Assembly: GCF_033473495.1 (NCBI RefSeq)
Contig: NC_088943.1
Coordinates: forward strand, 463,501 to 527,500
Direction: 5' to 3'
DNA length: 64,000 nt
From: Cercospora beticola
Lineage: Eukaryota; Ascomycota; Dothideomycetes; Mycosphaerellales; Mycosphaerellaceae
The translations under genes were made by a program, and so were the position numbers. Below are positions 27,901 through 38,852 of this stretch, piece by piece. The notes beneath the pieces are model-generated. The model saw only the letters and a list, made by a program, of their open reading frames with translations, was not told the origin of the DNA and did not search any database. How positions within the stretch are numbered: the first letter of the stretch is position 1; each line of letters opens with the position of its first letter.

Positions 27901-30134
27901 AGCATGTCTTCTTGCAAAGGTGTGCACTTGTAGACCGCCTGTACTCGGTCAGTAGCGATCTGACAAAGGCGGGCGGCCACTGTGATCAAGTCAACTTTGT
28001 CCGAGACGGAAGCTCTCTTGGTAAGTGCATTGGATGAAGAAGCCTCCCGCGGAATCTGTCTCTTGGTCTTGCCGAGCTCCAGCGCCATTTCTTCTAGGAC
28101 CGGCCTTTTGAAGACTGTCGCCACTGATAGTGAGTAGCCTTCTCTGCGGAGGATCCCGACCAGCTTCATGGCAGCCATCGAGTCTCCACCTATGCGTAGG
28201 AAGTTGTCCGCCTCGGCGATGCGATCTTCATTCATGTTCAGTAATTCGGCCCAGAGACGGCGCAAGAGCGCTATGCGTGGAAAGTGCCCAGTTTTCCTCT
28301 CGCTTGTTGTCGTCTCGTGTACGAAGCCATCGCGATCGGCTTTCCCGGCTATCGCTCTCAGGACGGATCTGTCAATCTTCCCACTGCGAGTCATGGGCAT
28401 TGTAGGAAGTGCAATGTAAGCTGCTGGCGCCATATGCCGAGGAATCCGATCGCGCAATGCCAACTCAACGTCTGGTCGTGTTGAGTCAACGAAAGCCTGC
28501 AGCGCGATGGCCTCGTCCTCTTTTGCAGCTTTGGGCAAGTCTGCGACCACGACAAACGCAGCCAGCATTGTTCGCGGGCTCTCTACGACTTCCGCCACGA
28601 CTCGAACAGTGCACGAGGGTCGGACCTCCTCAAATGCTTTCTGAACGTGGTACTCGATATCGCCTAGCTCGATCCGCTGCCCATGTAGCTTGACTTGGAG
28701 GTCTTTACGGCCCACAAAGATCAGAGAACCGTCTGGACGCATGCGGACGAGATCTCCCGTCTTGTACAGACGACCACGGCGGCCGGGTTGAGATGATGTG
28801 CGGCACCCCTGCAGAAGCCATGGAGGATCGCAGATGAAAGCCGCCGACGTCCTATCGGTGTCGTGCAGATACCCGGATCCGATCAGTGGACCTTCCAAGA
28901 GGAGTTCTCCCACACGGCCAATTGGTGCAAGCAGAGAGTCATCCGTAGCGTCCACGACCCATGCGTTCACACCATGACCGCGTCCGATGATGTTAGCTTC
29001 ATCCGCAACGTCGGCAATAGTCGCAGTGGGCGTGGTCTCGCAGGGTCCATACACGTTTTTAATGGCAACATGTGGTAGCCATCGCTCCATGTCGTCCGCT
29101 CGCAGTGGCTCACCTGCGACGATCAGAGTCTTCAGACTGGCGACAGTCTCTTGCGAAAGCATTCGTGCGACTGATGGCGTCAAGTCAACTATGGTGGTGC
29201 CGAAGCGGACGATGGAATCGTCCAGGTCGTCTTGCCGCTCCTGGGAGGATGGGATACAGAGACAAGCTCCACATGTCAAGGCATGTATCATATTAGACCA
29301 AGCGGCGTCGAATGCGTACGATGCGAAGTCGTACACGCGTGAGTCTGGCCGGAAGCCGTGACGCTCTTGCTGGTAGAATATTGCACTGCAGAAATTCTCG
29401 TGTGTGATAACAGCGCCTTTGGGCATTCCAGTGCTGCCGGATGTGTAATTGATGTAGAGCATGTCTGATGGGCTGACGATGGGAAAGCACGAAGTCGCGT
29501 CTTCATTTTGATCGGTGCTATTCCGCTCGTGACTTTTGTCTTGGTCAATTTCAAATTTCGGCGTTCCAGAAACGCACAATTCTCGGTCTTGTATGCTCGC
29601 GAAGTCTTTCTCGATTGACAATATTGGAACTGCGCTACCGATCAGCGTTCTTGCTAGGTCAAGGTGCTCCTTGCCGGCTACCACAAGGCCGGGCCGGGCC
29701 TGCGAGATGATGTCTTCAAGTCTCTGTCTAGGCTGTTGCGTTGGTGACACATCACAATCGATCAGCAATGATGCTCCACCGGCCTTCATCACTGCATAGA
29801 TGGCAAGCGGTGTCCACTTCGATTTTCCCACGAGATGCAGGACTATTGTATTTGGCGCCAGCCCCAGTCCACACAGACGGATTGCGAAGCGCAAGGCGAT
29901 GTCTTCGAGCTCGGCATAAGTCCACTTGCCGTCCCACGCCTCGATTGCCACTTTATCTGGTTGTTTCTTCACTTGTGCCGATATCAGGTCGTGGACACAT
30001 TGTCTGTGAGCTCGAGGCATTGCGCCATTGATCTGCCAAATGGCTTGCAGGTCCTCGTCGGTGATCAGGTTCGAGCACGCCATGTTGTCAGCTTCTTCTG
30101 TCCCCTCTGGTTGTCGCTCAAAGGTCGGAAACAT
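21970..30134 (-). CDS. Bimodular nonribosomal peptide synthetase (A-T-C-A-T-E-C)
   Basis: This large enzyme of about 2,702 aa activates two amino acids as adenylates, loads them on carrier domains and condenses them. Order with approximate residues: A1 (50-600; TSGSTGMPKG near 230; PMTRSGKIDR), T1 (GGDSMAAMKL, 651), C1 (LHHAVYDGW, 863), A2 (FTSGSAGTPKG, 1331; LPRTSAGKLD), T2 (NGGDSISAMRL, 1751), E (AHHLVVDLVSW, 1946; RTVGWFTTMAP; FNYMGQ), terminal C (SHAITDGAS, 2420). There is no thioesterase or reductase, so the last C domain probably releases the product, perhaps by cyclisation, with the second residue in D form (inference). The start is the first ATG of the frame. One intron near the 3' end (22114-22169, CTGAC branch) corrects the C-terminus; exons are 22170-30134 and 21970-22113. 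Hand-read specificity codes (D-A-S-D-I-A-V-P-T; D-V-S-D-N-G-S-S-T) do not identify substrates. Confidence 0.95.
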
Positions 30135-31223
30135 CGTGGGCAGCTCTATTGAGAGATAAGCGGATTGCGCGGGAGCAGCGTGAATTTGTGGTCCAAAGAG
30201 GTATCGGCATTGTGACAGCGCTGCACGACGATCTCTGGCGGTTGACAACCTTCTTTGGTCCCACAATGAGCTCCTGGGTATTATCACTCACAGGCCCGGT
30301 TCCTGCATTGTCCCGAAAAGGTTTAAACTCGACGCTGCGTGCGAAGTGGGATGACCTAAGAGGTTGGGAATGTGACGTGTCTCATTAGCTCAGCGTCTAC
30401 TTGGCTCGTATATGCAGCTGCGAGTCTATAACCTCTGCTTTTTGTTACTGCTGAGTTTGCTGGTCCGTTGTTGTGACCAGCGGTGTCAGCAACGATCAGC
30501 TTGCCCATTGGGTCGGAAGTGCCTCCGCGGTTGCGATCTGCCATTCTCCACCGTGACGATGCGCAAGACATCGGCCAACTTCGAGCTTTACCGTTTATGG
30601 CCGACTCCAGGCGGAGGGCAGATTGACAACTGGTCTTTCCTCAACAAAAATGCGGCAACACCTGTGACTTTCGAGACCAAAGGATACATGTTGATGTGCT
30701 TATCCGCTGTCAGAAATCGAGACCTGCTTCCAGTTTTGCTCGATCGCCAGTATGCCTAGAAAGCGTCAAACCACTTCCACGGCAAATATCTCAAATGGGA
30801 ACTCGAACGAAGGTCGTTATGTTATTGCGACAAATGAAGGTGCTGGCAGCGAAGCTGTTTTCATCGTCCGTGGAAAGTCTAGAGTTGAAGTCTTTGTGAA
30901 CCCTGATTCCGTTGATTCAAACAGATGGTAGGCAGTGGATGTACGCTATGACTGCGCATGTGTTTGCAGCTGGAGTATTGTGGCCACAGTCGTCGAACTC
31001 GAGAAATCTTGTGATTGCGAACGGCGGCTGTATGGGATACCCTGAGTTTTGTTACAATCATGTGCCTGGTGCTTAGTCGATCTCCCGGCGTACCAATCGC
31101 AGCAGAAATGGCGGCTGGTGCTCAACCCAAGTAGTGTGTTCGTACCGTGCCTGCTTTAAGTGCGAGAAACTGCACGAGACGCAGCGGACGTGGTGAGATC
31201 ACAGGACCCTCGACGCAAGGTGA
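30135..31223. other. Intergenic region, NRPS promoter side
   Basis: About 1.1 kb between the NRPS start and the 3' end of the next regulator. No gene or obvious palindromic operator was found by eye. Confidence 0.4.
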
Positions 31224-32894
31224 TCAATCAACATGCCAAAGAGTAGACAACGCTTGATTGGCCATCCATTCCCGGGTCCGAGGACTATGCGGCGCCTGCG
31301 ACGAGTCTGACCACTGACTGGGTGTCGAGATCTGACTGATCTGAGCTTGCTCGACTCTTCTTTCCAAGGGCAGCGAGTGCTCGGTGAGGAATTTCACCAT
31401 CCACTGATCGACACGATGGGTGGCTGAAGTGTCGCTTTGCAGGCAAGCTTCCTGGAAAAGCAGAAGTCGTTTCATCTGTTGCAGTATTTGTCAGCTGTCG
31501 TTCGAGATTGGGAGACATCCAGCGCTTACAATGTGATCCAGACATGGCCAATATTTCCTCATATCTATCAAAGCGGCAAAGTTGGACAGCAAGTCCGCAC
31601 GTGCCTGCTTCAGCTCATCGTCGCGCCCGAAGAGCAGAGTGTGAAGGTGCACGGAGGACGAGACCACAGTCAGATGCGCGATTGTTGGGAAGATGACTTC
31701 GTAGCCTGTGGTTTCCCTGGATTTCCGAAGGAGCTGACTATACGATGACGCGTGCTGTCTGCAGCTCCTCGCATAGGCATGCGCAACGGTCGACGTAGTA
31801 GAGCTCGTACCAAGGTAACGGAAGTAAAGCAGGGTGGAATAGTGGTGATATCCCAGGTGAAGTGAAACGAATGGCCCGCCAAGGTCTCGGGATTTGTGTG
31901 ACTCCATATTGGCGTGGGACTCAGTGGTACCGGGTGGGAGTGTGGCAGGCCAGTCGTCCAGTTGACGAGCGATGTGTGCAACTCTACGGTCTGCTTCCTC
32001 TGCATCGATGGAATGCCCAGCCACGAGTCGGTTCAATTGATGAATGGGGCCAAGCAGATCGACGAGGCGAATCATGTGAGCCCACAGTCCTTCCTTCAGT
32101 GCAGTCGCTGGTAAGGGTGGCTCGCCGAGCTCCAGACGCTGGAACGTGAATTCATCAAAGGGCAAGGGCATGTCGGTGGGCTCCGTGGGTGTCAGTTGCC
32201 GCGGGATGCCTAGGCCAGCAGAGCACCAGTTGTCTGCCATGACCAAGGTCCACCAGATCCGGCAATTTGTCTCACGCTGTATGAGGCCCAGTGAGGGATC
32301 TGGCCGGTGTAATCCAAGGATCTGAGCCATCCGGTTGGCGATTCCAAAGTACAGAGTCTCCAGATGGGGTGCCAGCTCGGCGGCATATATGTTCGCCAGA
32401 AGAATGTACGCCTGGACGTTCTCGATACGGATTTGCTCGATTTGACCTTGCAGCACGCGCTTTGCCCGCACAGTGACAGTCGCAGCCATCTCACGGATAT
32501 GTGGTTTCGAAGAAAGTCGAGAGCCCAGCGCGCACAAATTCAACAGCAGGGCGGAGGATATGGATCTCTGGCGTACTGATGTCCACAGCGAGGATACGTG
32601 GAACAGGCTGTGCGGGCGGTCGTGTATGAGCGTCAAGTAGGAGCCGAGCATGTCCTCAATGACCGCCTCGCCATACTCCTGGAAGATGGAGGTGGAAGTG
32701 GGGTCCGCATTTCGAGCTGTCGGAGTGGCATCTGTCATGGCATCTGGCCTTGACAAGACTGGAGCATTTCCGTGACGTTCGAGAGAACAAGTTCCGTTTT
32801 TCCGCGTGCAGTACGTGCACTTCTTCTGTCCATCGGCGCGAATACACCGCCGTTTCGTGATGCGGCATTCCGTGCAAGCTGTCGGTCTGCGCAT
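31224..32894 (-). CDS. Zn(2)Cys(6) transcription factor (TF3), 2 exons
   Basis: Exons are 31530-32894 and 31224-31475, with a 54-nt intron (GTAAGC, GCTGAC branch, CAACAG), phase 0, giving 538 aa. The cluster sits at the very N-terminus: C7-x2-C-x6-C-x8-C-x2-C-x6-C36. A middle homology region is clear (NVQAYILLANIYAAELAPH, ETLYFGIANRMAQILGLHRP, RETNCRIWWTLVMADNWCS). It lies directly upstream of the NRPS on the same strand and is the best candidate for the pathway-specific activator (inference from position). Confidence 0.9.
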
Positions 32895-33920
32895 TACCAG
32901 ATGGCGGGAGGTGGAAGTCGATGACGCCGGAGCTCAGGTCGGTCCTCATGTTGTCGAACATGGCCGACCTCGCGATGAGTTGGAAGGCCTCCATAATTTC
33001 GGGGTGGGCCGAAACCTTCTGTTGTCGATTGTCGACTTTGAGGCGATTCGTACCGGAGGCAGAAAGGTGACGATGTTTGGGATAGCCTCGGTTCCCGGAG
33101 GGCGAGTCCTAAGCAGGGACCCCTTGGGAGGACTACTCGAATCAATATGCATCAAATGCTGAATCAAATCTTGAAATCTCATTTCGTCATCTCCCTCAGT
33201 TGCGTGGTACTCGGAGTTTTCGCCGAGGCCGCCGGCGCCGCTATAAGGGCTGAGGCCTGAGGCATCGAGCAATGAGCGAGAGACGGAATTCACCAAGCGG
33301 TCGTGAAACTTGACACTTCACATTTGGCCATCTGCCCAGCTGCCAGAGAGCTCTACCCACCAGCTGCAGCTCTAGCTCGAGCTCGAGCTCGAACATTGCT
33401 TGATTTGCGTGCGAGCCTCGAGACCTGATCACATGGCCAACATGCCGCCTTGTCGCTCCTCGGCCAAGGCAAACACACCAGTCGCACAAGATCCTGCCAA
33501 ACGACACACCGCACACTTGCGTCGACGAAGGATGCCATCTTGAAACTCAAAGCCACCGGTCAACCGCATGCCATCTCCTTTGGGTCTGCGACAGGCAGCC
33601 ACAGCCAATCGACATGCGCCCAGTCTCAGGCTAAGCCACACGAGTATTCTACCTTTGGTTCGCGCTACACCTTCTTCGCGTTGCACGATGTCATTTCTAC
33701 TTTTTTCCCGCTGCGCTGTGCCGCTGGTGGATGCGCCTGTCGCGCGATGGCAGGTAGGATCGTAGGTGGCACGAGGCAGGTACAAGAGGGAAGCCGTTCT
33801 GCATTCCTTACTTGACAATCCCTTTCTTGTTCGATTCTGCAATTTCCAGCATTCTCACGCAGTTCTGAGCTCTAACACATCACTATCGCTGGGATCGCAT
33901 AGAACAGGAACGCCGAAACC
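32895..33920. other. Divergent intergenic region TF3 / MARVEL gene
   Basis: A minus-strand frame at 32946-33296 contains an ATG-started stretch of about 78 codons (MRFQDLIQHLMHIDSSS). It could be a small peptide gene or an upstream exon of TF3, but no donor joins it convincingly. A short (GAGCTC)n-like run lies at about 33370-33394. Confidence 0.35.
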
Positions 33921-34485
33921 ATGCAGAAGAGCACTCTCGGCCTTCTCGCAGCGCGAGCTTTCCAGGTACGTTGTCCGGGCCCGCACTCGCGTCACAAATT
34001 ACTGACAAACACTCGAATAGCTCCTCTTCGCCGTCGTCCTCCTCGGCGTGGGCGTCAGCTTCGTGCGAGACATCAATTACGCCCGCCGAGTATGCGACTT
34101 CAACGACATCAACTGCCAATTCGGTCGCCTGCCCTCCTCGTCCTATTTCGCCGCATTTACTGGTGCCTGGGGACTTCTAGATGGACTCGTTGGACTCGTG
34201 GGAGCCTTTGTCTCTGCTCTGCCATGGATTGTCGTGATCGTCTTTGATGCTTTGGCTGCGATCTTCTACATTGCTGCGGGAATTGTGAGTTTTGCCCGCG
34301 ACAGGGAGGATGAGATGCATGTACTGATGTGTTTTCATTAGAACCTCGCCGTCCTGCGATCGAACTTTGGCACCTGCGGAGATCTCTGTACCAAGTGGAC
34401 CACCACGATCGCCTTCAGCTTCCTGGGACTCATCATCACTGTCGTCATCATTCCGCTAGTCTTCTTTGCCCGAAGGCGTGCTTGA
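33921..34485 (+). CDS. MARVEL-domain-like four-helix membrane protein, 3 exons
   Basis: Exons are 33921-33965, 34021-34284 and 34342-34485, giving 150 aa. Introns of 55 and 57 nt end in TAG, the first with an ACTGAC branch. Four hydrophobic segments are visible: LLFAVVLLGVGVSFV, FAAFTGAWGLLDGLVGLVGA, WIVVIVFDALAAIFYIAAGI and the FLGLIITVVIIPLVFF helix before a basic RRRA tail. The pattern, with YFAAFTGAWGLLD and a DALAAIFYIAAGI helix, is that of fungal MARVEL/Nce102-like proteins, which act in plasma-membrane organisation or non-classical export. The exact role is not deducible. Confidence 0.82.
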
Positions 34486-35054
34486 GGCAGCACATCATCC
34501 CTATGCATGACCTGTGTGACAAGCGGAGCCATCGAGGGAACACTTTGAAATATTCGATCTGTTGGACAAGCGGTATTGGATCTGGCAAACGCCGTTGGAT
34601 ACAAATCATACAATGGATTGGCACCGAACGAGCCCATAATCTATGGCGACTTTGCTGAAAGCACGACAGTCATAAGGATTCAGATGCGATCCAGTATGCG
34701 CGTTGGGACCGCAGAATATGGGTTTGTTCTGATGATAACTTAGGCCGAGGCGTAAAGCGCAGATACCCAATGTCTATGAGAATTACTACGTGCTATCTGT
34801 TCAACTTCCATTGTCGTTCGATGAAGCGTGCACCTACAGCGAAGCAGTGATATCTCGATTCTTAATCTCAACTGGTCTCGAGGCATGGAAAGCGCGTCAT
34901 CTTCACGCGTCGCACTCTGTGCATCGTGCATGTGAGTACTGTCGGCATTTGGAGCTTCATGCCGACGTCACATCTCTTGGCAGCGAAGTCCCGCCGCCAG
35001 CAGTCATCTGCGAAGCTCAGTCCACCTCTGCTCCTTTACGATAACAACATCACC
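34486..35054. other. Intergenic region
   Basis: Holds the 3' flank of the MARVEL-like gene and the 5' flank of the basic protein gene. Nothing else is seen. Confidence 0.4.
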
Positions 35055-35462
35055 ATGGCACCACAGACTCGAGATACGACGCTCACCACGTCCGGCAACC
35101 TCGGCGATCCGGTTCAGTCGAAAGCGTTGCAGCGGCGGCTCAAGAGCCTGGCCAAACAGCGCAGGCTCGAGGAACAACAGCTCCTGAAAGCTAACGCGAA
35201 AGCTGGCAACTCCACATCGACGAAGGTGACGATGCGCCGTAGGCCAAAGTTGCCGACCGTCATCACTCCGACTCTCAGTGGAAAGCAGAAGCTCCTGCAG
35301 CATCGGGCGAATCTGTTGAGAGGGAAGGAGAGGGGCTTCGGCGGCGCGAGCGTGAAGAAGGAGAGTGCTGCGAGCGCGGAGGGGAAGACGAAGCAAGCGA
35401 GGAGAAACAAGGCGAGGAGGAGGAATGCGGTGGCGAAGAAGAAGATGACGGAGCGGGATTGA
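35055..35462 (+). CDS. Small highly basic hypothetical protein (135 aa)
   Basis: A single-exon ORF with a strong start context (CACCATGGC). The chain is Lys/Arg-rich throughout, with ALQRRLKSLAKQRRLEEQQ and a C-terminal QARRNKARRRNAVAKKK. This fits a nuclear or nucleolar, RNA-associated protein. There is no signal peptide or transmembrane segment. I do not recognise the family, although the profile resembles small ribosome-biogenesis factors (inference). Confidence 0.7.
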   Translation: MAPQTRDTTLTTSGNLGDPVQSKALQRRLKSLAKQRRLEEQQLLKANAKAGNSTSTKVTMRRRPKLPTVITPTLSGKQKLLQHRANLLRGKERGFGGASVKKESAASAEGKTKQARRNKARRRNAVAKKKMTERD

Positions 35463-36024
35463 ACGCGTCGTGAGGAAGAGAGGTGACGATGGGACATGGG
35501 CATGGGATACAGCGGGACACCACACTCGACTTCAAGCACCGCGATGAGTTCTGCTGTGGCCTGATCGCGGCATCAGCTCATGGTACGGCCGCGTCGAGCT
35601 CGTGGCAGGCGTCAGAAGTCAAAGCTGTGATGACTGGGATGGACAGCTGGGCAACAAGGAGCTACAGGTGCGGAGACGCTACCAGAATCGACGGTATTCC
35701 AAACTTGCGAAGATCAAGTCGGCCGAGATCTGGAGAGAGAAGCTCTTAAATTCGCAGCCGTTCGCCTCGTCATCTGCCACGCGAGATCCTGCTGAAGCCG
35801 CTGTTCCTTCGCCAGAGCAATGCCCATGCTGCCTCCCCGCGACAGTCCGTGATCCATCCGCAATGCCGCCGGCTGAACTCCGGCTCCTCACTTGTTCCCA
35901 TTGACGTCAAAGTTACTGGACAGGGCAACGCAATCAAGAGTTTCTGGCGAACATGGGAAGGCTGTTTCTTCAGTGAAAGCTTTCTTCCATTCTCCGTGCA
36001 TCCATCATCACCCGCTTCACGACA
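35463..36024. other. Intergenic region
   Basis: No gene seen. The last part is the leader of the oxidoreductase gene. Confidence 0.4.
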
Positions 36025-37367
36025 ATGGCAGAAAAGAAGACCGTCGCTATCATCGGATCCGGCTGGGCTGGCTTCACGCTTGCACACTCACTTTCACTAG
36101 CAAAGTACAATGTCTACGTTATCTCGCCGTCTCGGACAATTCAGTACACCCCGCTCTTGGCCAGCGCGGCTGCGGGCATGTTCAACTTTCGGTATGCTTC
36201 ATCACGAGATTGGCAGATCGCAGCGCTGATATAGCCAGACTCGCCGAGGAACCTGTCCGTCGACGCAACCTGACCCACGGACTGACTTACTACAAGGCGA
36301 CGGTGGAGAGCATCGACTTTGATAAGAAGGAACTCCTCTGTCGACCTGCAGTCAAGGATATTGCAGAGCAGCATTTGCACGACGAGCATGACTTTACCTT
36401 GACGTACGAGAAATTGATCCTCGCACCGGGCTGCGACGTCGAGACATTCGGAACGCCCGGAGCGCTTGAGCATTCGTTCTTTCTTCGAACCACAGAAGAT
36501 GCCCGCCGCATCCAGCAACGCATCTTGGAAATGGTGGACGCGGCTACAACGCCTGGCATCACCGAGACTCAACAGCGTGATATCCTTCGCATTATCGTCG
36601 TGGGTGGAGGGGCAATTGGAATGGAAGCTTGCGCGGAATTGTACGACTTGTGGTACGATGACCTCCGACACGTGTATCCGCACCTCAATGGCAAGTTGAG
36701 TGTGGAGGTGCACGATGTGGCCACATCGCTTCTGGGAACTTTTGACAAGAGATTGGGCGAGTACGCGACTCAGAAACTGGTCAGCCGGGGTGTGAAGATC
36801 GAGACCGGGAGCCATATCGAGAGGGTTGAGCCCGGTGCGATCTGGACGAAAGAGCGGGGAGAGATCAAATATGGACTTCTCATCTGGGCCACGGGCAATG
36901 GCGTCAGTCCGCTTGTGAAGCAATTGGATGTCAAGAAGAGTGGCAGGCTTCAGCGTATCTCGACAGATGGACACCTTCGAGTCTTTGGATCATATGACGA
37001 GTTACTCAAAGATGTCTACGCTATTGGCGATGCTGCCGATATCGAAGGCTATTCTCTTCCGACTCTGGCTGAAGTCGCGGTGCAGAAGGCGCAGTATCTC
37101 GCGAAGAATTTGAACAAAGAAGCGTCGAATCCTGAAGCGGAGACGGAGGCTTTCAAGTATAAGCAGAAGCCGAATTTGGCGTACCTGGGGCAGCGAGATG
37201 GCGTGATTGGAGGCGAGCAGGAATGGACGACGGGGCATTCGGCCTGGATTGCGTGGAGGAGTGGTAGTATCTACCATTGGCCGAGGAGTTGGAGAAGGAC
37301 GTTGATGATTGGGATTAGTTGGTTGTTTAATTCGGTGGGAGGGAGGGATATTGCGAGGAAGTGGTAG
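36025..37367 (+). CDS. FAD/NADH oxidoreductase, alternative NADH dehydrogenase (NDH-2)/AIF-like, 2 exons
   Basis: Exons are 36025-36191 and 36239-37367. A short 47-nt intron (GTATGC, CTGAT branch, CCAG) joins MFNFR to LAEEPVRRR in frame, giving 431 aa. The N-terminal FAD Rossmann motif is IIGSGWAGF. A second dinucleotide fold is IIVVGGGAIGMEACAEL, and the FAD-contact AIGDAAD lies near residue 340. The C-terminal WRRTLMIGISWLFNSVGGRD tail is typical of external rotenone-insensitive NADH:ubiquinone reductases. No mitochondrial presequence precedes the first Rossmann fold, so a peripheral or outer-face location, or a cytosolic AIF-like role, is possible. Confidence 0.9.
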
Positions 37368-37610
37368 GGCACCAGCGTTCCATCTTGCAATGCCAGAAAT
37401 GGGAAGTGATTCTTTCCAATACGATGCCATATTGCACGATTCCCAACCTCCACATACAGGGAAGATATTCGAACTTCCGTGCATGCAGTGTCCTTCGACT
37501 GCAATCGCCAAGCTTTGTGGAGGATTTGCACATGACATGTCACGATGCATGCATGTGGCACAGGCAGAGGCATACCATCACCAGGCAGCTACCATTCTCC
37601 CACAAGTTCA

Positions 37611-38357
37611 ATGACAACAACAATGAAAAACTTCTTCGCCGGTCTCTTCGGCACTCACACGAAACCTCCGGTTGCGCCTCGCATCCTCATCTCCATCTCA
37701 ACAAACTCACCCAGTCTATCAAAATCCCACCCTGCTGAGTTCACTGTTACGCTCGAAGCCAAAGTCGACGCTCCTAAACCCATCACGATTGATAGCTGGA
37801 GGACCGTTCTCGATTCCGGTCACCTAGCACTGGATTATGAAGGACTCACATTCAAAGACTGCGGGACTGGGCAGTTCGCTCCGCGAATTGTGATTGATGT
37901 CTTCGCTATTCCGTCTGCGGTTATCAGTGCCGACTCAAAGTATATCGTCGAGATCCCACCAAGAACTGGGGAGAAAGCATACAGTGTGGTGCATAAGTTC
38001 AACGGGGAAAGTCTGGCGGATAAGGTGCGGCTTGATGATGAGATGATGAGGAAACTGGAGGAGGCTGCTGAGGAGTTGAGGAAGATGGAGGAGAGTTTAG
38101 GAGCGTGTACAGGGGTGAAGAGTGAGAGGGACGAGAGGGTGGAAAGGTATCCGGAGAGTGATGTTGGGGGATTTGAAGTTGGGTGTACGTATGAGATCGG
38201 ACTGGGATCAAAGATGGCGAGCGTGGGTTCGTGGAGATGGGGGAGTAAGGTGGAGGTTTTTAAGGAAGGAGAGAAGCAGAATAGGGAGGAGTGGAGGCAT
38301 AGAGATCTTGTGGAGATGGTTTTGGAGAGGACGGCCAGGTTTGAGGTTGTGGAATAG
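37611..38357 (+). CDS. Hypothetical protein (248 aa)
   Basis: A single-exon ORF. I take the ATG at 37611 (MTTTMKNFF); an upstream in-frame ATG at 37545 lies in less convincing sequence. The first half reads as beta-strands (RILISISTNS, EFTVTLEAKVDAPKPITIDSW). A helical EEAAEELRKMEESLG segment follows, then a mixed C-terminus. There is no signal peptide or membrane helix, and the family is not recognised. Confidence 0.75.
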   Translation: MTTTMKNFFAGLFGTHTKPPVAPRILISISTNSPSLSKSHPAEFTVTLEAKVDAPKPITIDSWRTVLDSGHLALDYEGLTFKDCGTGQFAPRIVIDVFAIPSAVISADSKYIVEIPPRTGEKAYSVVHKFNGESLADKVRLDDEMMRKLEEAAEELRKMEESLGACTGVKSERDERVERYPESDVGGFEVGCTYEIGLGSKMASVGSWRWGSKVEVFKEGEKQNREEWRHRDLVEMVLERTARFEVVE

Positions 38358-38852
38358 TCGTCTTTCTACGAGAATGGAAAGAGGTCAGGTGCCAACGCTG
38401 TGTGATAGGAAGATTGCATGTTAGCGTCTATGAAATGGAATTCGTAAGTGATTTTGGGTCGTGGTTGATTCTCTCCGTGGTCTAGCGATAGGACGTCGTG
38501 GCAAGTTTGGTGATTGAGAAGCCGAACAGAGTGGTTTGTTCTAGAGAAGAGACTGGAATACAATCGCAGGAAGTTGTGACGGGTCTTGGCAGACGTGTCT
38601 TCGAAGCTTCCGTCGCGGCCCACATCTCCTTCTCCTTCTCTCACACTTGCCAATTTGCGGTAAAGATATGAAAGTTGACACAATATCACAATACCTGAAG
38701 ATTTCTCCGACTGTGTCGCTGGCAACGGCAACAATGGGAGCTCCTCGGTGCCTACCACCGGCACAGAATCCAGGCCTCGGCTAGGCAAATCCTGCACTGG
38801 CCGATCTGATATATCTGTGAAAGCAGGCTAGGAATATGGCCATACCGCAGAG
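38358..38852. other. Intergenic region
   Basis: Between the hypothetical gene and the MFS transporter. No feature supported. Confidence 0.4.

Noticed and set aside
36141..36974. 277-codon minus-strand ORF
   Set aside because: Antisense to the NDH-2-like gene.
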